Assembly (NCBI GenBank): GCA_023248635.1
Contig: JAHFED010000038.1
Coordinates: forward strand, 1 to 61,567
DNA length: 61,567 nt
DNA from: Myxococcales bacterium
GTDB lineage: Bacteria > Myxococcota > UBA727 > VGSZ01
Reading direction: 5' to 3'
Below are positions 57,229 to 61,567 of this stretch, piece after piece. A program made the position numbers and the translations under genes. Positions within the stretch are counted from its first letter, which is position 1. Each line of letters opens with the position of its first letter. The notes beneath the pieces were generated by a model. The model saw only the letters and a program-made list of their open reading frames with translations, did no database searches and was not told where the DNA came from.

Positions 57229-57767
57229 TCGGAAAATACCCAGATATTGCGTCTAACTTATCCCCGATCTCGGTGAACTTCGACCGCGGAGCGGTCTCGT
57301 TCAGCTCCGTCGGGGATGCTCTTCTGGGAGGTCTGATCCCCGATCTCGCTGAACTTCGACCGCGGAGCGGTCTCGTTCATCTCCCTCGGGGATGCTCTTC
57401 TGGGAGGTCTGGTGCAGACCTCCCCCCGCGCCGGCAGAGCCGGACGCGGGGCCCCCCACCAACTCCGCGTTCCGCGGGCGCGCTTCACGCGCACCATCCC
57501 GCATCTTTCCCATCTCGGAACGCGGTCGAACATCAAGCGGACGGGGGATGATGCAGACCTCCCCCGCGCCGGCGGAGCCGGACGCGGGGCCCCACCAACT
57601 CCGCGTTCCGCGGGCGCGCTTCATGCGCATCATCCCGCGTCTTTCCCAACTCGGAACGCGGTCGAACATCAAGGGGATCAGATCAGCAGCTCGTCTACCG
57701 AATCCCGCATCAGCTGCAGAAATGGCGTACGGGATCGGAATGCCCGCTCGAAGTGACACACTCGTAA
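57229..57767. repeat. Modular structured repeats M1-M1-M2-M2
   Basis: No gene found in this 539-base gap. Two M1 copies (57260-57317, 57336-57393) are followed by two M2 copies (57414-57550, 57553-57677). M1 is ATCCCCGA...TCGGGGAT enclosing GTGAAC or GCTGAAC with GTTCA(G/T)C and CCGC-GGA-GCGG. M1 ends with the linker GCTCTTCTGGGAGGTCTG, which pairs with CAGACCT at the start of M2. The last 90 bases before the FHA protein gene are lower in GC and hold nothing recognisable. Confidence 0.88.
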
Positions 57768-59492
57768 TCAACGACCGTCAGCGCGTAGAGTTAACAATGC
57801 GCAGGTCGCCTCTAGCATCATCAAAGCAACATCATCGAAGCGCCCGACCCGTCGGATCAAGATTGCAATGGCCACCGTCTGACCGCGCTCGAAGATGGGC
57901 GCCAACACCACGCTCCAACGATCTTCGACGTTGACCCGCACCGTCGTCGCCAAGCTGAGCTGACCCGGCATCGCGCGCTCCATCGCCGGCAAGGTTCCCG
58001 ACAAGAGCTGGGCTTCGTGCGCCGTCGCTGCTTCGAAGACAGGTTGGTTGTCCTTCACCTTGATGACGAGACGATGATCGGCCTTCAGCACGTCAGCGAC
58101 CAAACCGATGGCGTCGAACCTCAGCGTTTCGGGATTGCCAGCGCGTCCGGCGAACAAGGGTGCGAGCCGCGACAGCAGTTGCAGGCGCTCGAAGGCGAAG
58201 CCGGCGTCTTTTTCGGCGAGGTTCTGGGGCTGCGCCTGGCGCTGGGGCGGATGGCTCACCTCGACGTCGCCGAAGGCCCCGCGCACGGGTGAGCCGACCA
58301 TGCGACCCGCCTGCTGTGCCGGGATTTGGCTGACGGCAGCCACCGGGCCTTCGACGCGCAAAATGGTGTCGCCGATTTCCAGCCGGTCGCCGGGAAAGAG
58401 CTGCCGCGACCGGACGTCGATGCCGTTGACCCGGATGCCGTTGCGGCTCGCGAGATCTTCGACCTCGAGGTAGTCGCCGCTGCGGCGCACCAGCGCATGG
58501 CGACGGGACACGCGGGCGTCGTCCAGCGCGAAGCCTTCGCCCGCCACCCGGCCCAACAAGAGCTCGCCTTCAGGGATGTCGACGCGCACGCCCTGTTGGC
58601 GGCCGTCTTCGACCAACAAGATCGGTTGGGAGGGCTGCAAATGGCGCAGCTTGGGCAGCAAGGTGGCGCCGGCCTGCAGCAGCTCAACATAGGTCGCAAA
58701 GCGCCGCTCAGGATCTTTGGCCACCAACCTCGAGACGAACCCCTCGAGCTCGGGCGGGGCCCGCGGCGCCTGCGCCTTCAGCGAGGGAAAGGGCTCGTGC
58801 AGATGGCACGCAAGCAGGGCGTCCGCCGACGCCGTTCCGTAGGGCGGACGCCCCACCAGCAGCTCAAAGAGCGTGCAGCCCAAGGCGTAGATGTCGGCGC
58901 GGTGGTCCGCCATCTTGCCGGCCACGATCTCGGGAGCGACATAGGCCGGGTGCCCGGCGATGGTGCGGCCCTGGGCAGTCTGCGTCGCCGGCGACAGCCC
59001 GAAGGCCGTGACTTTCACTTCACCTTTGACCCGCAGCAGGTGACGAGGCCGCACGTCGCCGTGCAACACCCCCTTCTTCATCGCAGCGTCGAGCCCGCTG
59101 GCGGCGTCGAGGGCCACCCGCAAGGCCGCCTGCGGCACCAGAGTCTTTTCCCGCTTGAGCACGCTCTCGACGTCCTCGCCGTCGACCCAGTCCAAGACGA
59201 TGTAGGGCGTCGGTCCATCGCGGCCCGCCCGCAACACCGGCACCACGTGCGGGGAGGCGACGCCGACGAGGGCGCTGCCAAAGGCCAAGAAGCGTTCGAC
59301 GTTGCGGGGCTCCTCGTCGAAGGGCGGCTTCATCAGCTTGACGACGACGGTCTTGCCCAGGCTCAGGTCGACGGCGCGGTACAGGCGCGAGTTCGACGAC
59401 GACAAACGGGCTTCGATCCGGCACGTCCCGATGGTCTTTGGATCTGGCATGTTGGCGCCAGAGAGGGTGACCGGATTCTCGGAGTCGTTCAC
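57768..59492 (-). CDS. Pseudokinase with FHA domain and C-terminal GAF-like region
   Basis: 574 aa (ATG 59492; ATG 59450 also possible). Residues 18-285 are a kinase fold that keeps Lys (VVVKLMKPP) but has HGDVRPRHLL for HRDxKPxN, losing Asn, and TAFGLS for DFG, losing the Mg-binding Asp; it is very probably inactive. Residues about 300-385 are an intact FHA domain: LLLGRVAGEGF, VSRRHALVRR, SRNGIRVNG, which binds phosphothreonine. The last 150 residues resemble a GAF domain (LVIKVKDNQPVFEAA...). Such a protein would read phosphorylation by other kinases instead of making it. It lies beside the M1/M2 repeats. Confidence 0.86.
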   Translation of the reverse strand: MNDSENPVTLSGANMPDPKTIGTCRIEARLSSSNSRLYRAVDLSLGKTVVVKLMKPPFDEEPRNVERFLAFGSALVGVASPHVVPVLRAGRDGPTPYIVLDWVDGEDVESVLKREKTLVPQAALRVALDAASGLDAAMKKGVLHGDVRPRHLLRVKGEVKVTAFGLSPATQTAQGRTIAGHPAYVAPEIVAGKMADHRADIYALGCTLFELLVGRPPYGTASADALLACHLHEPFPSLKAQAPRAPPELEGFVSRLVAKDPERRFATYVELLQAGATLLPKLRHLQPSQPILLVEDGRQQGVRVDIPEGELLLGRVAGEGFALDDARVSRRHALVRRSGDYLEVEDLASRNGIRVNGIDVRSRQLFPGDRLEIGDTILRVEGPVAAVSQIPAQQAGRMVGSPVRGAFGDVEVSHPPQRQAQPQNLAEKDAGFAFERLQLLSRLAPLFAGRAGNPETLRFDAIGLVADVLKADHRLVIKVKDNQPVFEAATAHEAQLLSGTLPAMERAMPGQLSLATTVRVNVEDRWSVVLAPIFERGQTVAIAILIRRVGRFDDVALMMLEATCALLTLRADGR

Positions 59493-59550
59493 TGCGACCG
59501 GGACGCTAGCAGCCCAGCCCCCCCATCCGAAAAACAGTCTCTTCGGGTCT

Positions 59551-59647
59551 CAGTGCCGATGCTTTGAGCCGTTGGCACGGCGAGAGTGCCGCCTGCTTTG
59601 CGCCGCTGGCACGGCTCAAGTGCTGCCTGCTTGAACCGTTGGGCTCA
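59551..59647. repeat. Three palindromic repeat units reaching into a stop codon
   Basis: GCCGATGCTTTGAGCCG-TTGGCA-CGGCGAGAGTGCC, TTTGCGCCG-CTGGCA-CGGCTCAA and CTTGAACCGTTGGGCTCAG occupy the gap between the FHA pseudokinase and the Cys-rich gene. The last unit runs over the stop codon (59645-59647) of the latter. Stems carry several mismatches. Confidence 0.75.
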
Positions 59648-61564
59648 GCGAAGCAGGTAGCCGTCGAACAGGGCGGCGGCGACTTCGGCGTCGGCTTCGG
59701 GCACCAAGAGCTCGATCCTCATCCCCGTCTCGCAGGCGCAGCCATCGCACACGGGGGGCTCGGCGGCGGCGGCGACGACGACGGAGGCCGCCACCAAGCC
59801 GAGGCCGCGTTCTGCCAGGGCAAAGGCCAGCACGCCGCGCAGCAGGTCGACGTCGCTGTCGCCGCGGACCCAGACGTCCCAGGGGTTGGCACAGGCCTGC
59901 GGTGCCAGGGTCAGCAACGATGTCGCCGGACAGCTCGCGTAGTTGGTGCCGATGGAATCCTGGCAGAGGTTGTCCAAGGTGCAGCTGGCGCTGAACGCCT
60001 CCGCCGCCCCCGCAGCGTCGTTGGTCGTCGGCGTCCCACATTGTTGGCAGGCGGCCGTGGCGGGTTCGCCGTCGACGAGCAGGGGGGCTTGTTCGGCGTC
60101 GACGAGCACTTCGCTCTCGAGCGCGAAGCAGGTCTCGTCGCCGCAGGAGGTATAGATGGATGCATCGCTGACGGCGTCGAAGCAGACCGAGCAGGGGGTG
60201 CCGTCGCCGCTGTCTTCGTTGAGGCAATAGGGCGGAGGTACCGAGCCATTGCTCCCGCAGTCTCGGTACACCTCGACACCGCTGGCGGTGTCCCGACAGA
60301 TCACGCAGGTGCTGCCCTGGGGATCTTCAGGCGGAGGCGGTGCGAAGCCCGCGTCATCCTCGCCGTCTTGCACGCTGACCTCGCTCTCGGGCTCCACGTC
60401 GCAGGCAAGCCCGGTGGACACGCAGCGGGTCTCGCTGCCGGCGACGCCGTCGGCGCCGGTGACTGGGCAAGTGCGGCACACGGCGCCGTCGTCGCCGACA
60501 TCCATGGTGCAGGGCGGTGGGGGCTCGCAGCGCTCCGTGGGAGCGCCCGGTTCTGCATCCGTGTTCGGGTCGTCGGGGTCCGTCGGCGCGCCGCTGTTTT
60601 GGGCGACGCAGGCACCGTCGAAGCACACCTGGCCGCCGGTGCAGTCGGCGTCGATGCGGCAGGCGGCGGCGCCGTCGACCCCGCAGTCGTTGCGTTGGCA
60701 ATCGATGGAAACCACAGCGTTGACGTCGTCGACGCATACGATGCAGGTCTGCTCGGTGAACACGAGCTGGCCGCAGCTGCGCGGTTCGGGGATGGACTCT
60801 TGGCAGAAGCGGTCGATGGTGGTGCCGTTTTCGTCGACGCAGACGGTGCAGACGAGGCCCTCGGGTTGCACGGTCTCCTGGCAGGACACCGACGTCGTGG
60901 CGCCGAGGGGCGCGCAGGAGTGCGAGAGCAGCGCGTTGTCGTCGCCGAAGCAGTCGACGCACTCGCCCTGCTCGTTGCCGTAGGACCGGCACAGGCGGGG
61001 GTCGATGTCGACGGTTTCGCAGACGTTGGATACGACTTCGCCGTCGGTGGTGCAGCGGGTGCAGAGCCGTCCGTCGTCGCTCACGACCTGGGCGCACTCA
61101 TCGGCCCGCGGGCCACAGGTCGTCGAGACCGTGTTGCCGTCGTCGTCGAAGCAGACCGTGCAGCTTTCGCCTTCATCGAGCCCGGCTGACTCCTCGCAAA
61201 AGGCGGCCGAGCGCGCGCCCTCGCCGGTGAAGCAGTCGTCGTAAAGAATGACGCCGTCGGCGGTGACGCAAAGTTGGCAGGCGTCGCCGACGCTGTTTTC
61301 CCGCGCCTCGCACTGGGCCTCGTTGGGGGCACCGCAGATCGAATCGCCAGCGAAGGCGCAGTCGGCACAGACCACCGCTCCTTGCACGTCGATGGACTCG
61401 GGGGCGCAACCGGGGCTGCTCAGCACGGCTTCGTCGTCGACGGGGCTCGTTTTTTGGGCCTCGTCAGCGAGGTTGCAGGTGCCATCGAGCAGGCAGCAGC
61501 TCGAGAGAAGCAGCACCGGCACCAGGACGAGAAGGAAGCGCACGGCTCCTCTGTAGCAGTCCAT
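59645..61564 (-). CDS. Cys-rich lipoprotein
   Basis: 639 aa from ATG 61564, three bases from the window edge. Signal FLLVLVPVLLLSSC has the canonical lipobox LSSC with Cys23 lipidated. The mature part has about 60 Cys in irregular pairs of the type CxxCxxDDG, for example SCTVCFDDDGNTVSTTCG, LCTRCTTDG and VCTVCVDENGTT, repeated about ten times. The C-terminal 130 residues have fewer Cys and one last pair (VCDGCACETG). No enzyme fold seen. Similar in style to the protein at 32189-34771 but not clearly homologous. The Cys pairs suggest disulfides or metal binding on the cell surface. Confidence 0.85.
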   Translation of the reverse strand: MDCYRGAVRFLLVLVPVLLLSSCCLLDGTCNLADEAQKTSPVDDEAVLSSPGCAPESIDVQGAVVCADCAFAGDSICGAPNEAQCEARENSVGDACQLCVTADGVILYDDCFTGEGARSAAFCEESAGLDEGESCTVCFDDDGNTVSTTCGPRADECAQVVSDDGRLCTRCTTDGEVVSNVCETVDIDPRLCRSYGNEQGECVDCFGDDNALLSHSCAPLGATTSVSCQETVQPEGLVCTVCVDENGTTIDRFCQESIPEPRSCGQLVFTEQTCIVCVDDVNAVVSIDCQRNDCGVDGAAACRIDADCTGGQVCFDGACVAQNSGAPTDPDDPNTDAEPGAPTERCEPPPPCTMDVGDDGAVCRTCPVTGADGVAGSETRCVSTGLACDVEPESEVSVQDGEDDAGFAPPPPEDPQGSTCVICRDTASGVEVYRDCGSNGSVPPPYCLNEDSGDGTPCSVCFDAVSDASIYTSCGDETCFALESEVLVDAEQAPLLVDGEPATAACQQCGTPTTNDAAGAAEAFSASCTLDNLCQDSIGTNYASCPATSLLTLAPQACANPWDVWVRGDSDVDLLRGVLAFALAERGLGLVAASVVVAAAAEPPVCDGCACETGMRIELLVPEADAEVAAALFDGYLLR

Positions 61565-61567
61565 GTG

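Overview
The window is about 61.6 kb of high-GC bacterial chromosome. Coding density, strong preference for G/C in third codon positions and frequent 4-base ATGA start/stop overlaps point to one native genome; no insertion sequence, phage, plasmid gene, tRNA or rRNA was recognised. Several serine/threonine kinases and pseudokinases, NtrC-like AAA+ regulators, Cys-rich secreted or lipoproteins with Gly/Glu-rich spacers, and many acidic (Asp/Val-rich) proteins suggest a Myxococcota/Bradymonadota-type (former deltaproteobacterial) organism. That placement is an inference from gene content; there is no marker gene here to prove it.

Layout. 1-1.56 kb: C-terminally cut lipoprotein (minus), then an array of palindromic repeats. 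1.9-7.2 kb (plus): membrane glycosyltransferase, Bpt aminoacyl-transferase, type 2 IPP isomerase, small lipoprotein, FabD. 7.2-10.5 kb (minus): C39-like peptidase with barrel-like C-terminus, PssA, small lipoprotein. 10.9-12.8 kb (plus): GatA, HIT protein. 12.8-14.3 kb (minus): Hsp70-like ATPase. 14.6-18.0 kb (plus): YkgJ-type protein, an isoprenoid-synthase-like protein, QueC, HemF. 18.1-22.3 kb (minus): histidine kinase/response regulator pair and a LysM protein. 22.5-28.7 kb (plus): TPR protein, KamA-like radical SAM enzyme, amidase, MetK, DUF1636-like protein. 29.3-34.8 kb (plus): kinase, SppA, large Cys-rich protein. 34.8-37.4 kb: esterase (minus), then a two-gene split HTTM locus (plus). 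37.4-40.7 kb (minus): NuoE, SDR, acyl-CoA carboxylase beta subunit, 51-aa protein. 41.0-51.1 kb (mostly plus): NagZ, GxxExxY-like protein (minus), glycosyltransferase, giant pseudokinase-kinase-cyclase, fused HTTM protein, UvrD-type helicase. 51.2-55.3 kb (minus): NuoD, EamA exporter and two MvdC/MvdD-type ATP-grasp ligases. 55.5-57.2 kb (plus): a 50-aa peptide and an atypical AAA+ regulator. 57.3-61.6 kb: structured repeats, FHA pseudokinase and a Cys-rich lipoprotein (minus).

Three things stand out. First, a probable ribosomally made peptide (graspetide-like) locus at 52.4-57.2 kb: two ATP-grasp macrocyclases, an exporter, a divergent small peptide, and a regulator that has lost both its phospho-acceptor Asp and the sigma-54 GAFTGA loop. 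Second, a family of short palindromic repeats sits in intergenic arrays and also inside two reading frames (queC and the giant kinase), encoding extra residues, much like protein-coding palindromic elements known from Rickettsia. Third, a modular repeat of nested hairpins (M1 and M2) occurs at 29.1 kb and 57.3 kb, each next to a kinase gene, and looks like a structured RNA or a non-autonomous mobile element. A separate theme is degenerate signalling: both AAA+ regulators lack GAFTGA, and there are two pseudokinase modules and a degenerate cyclase.
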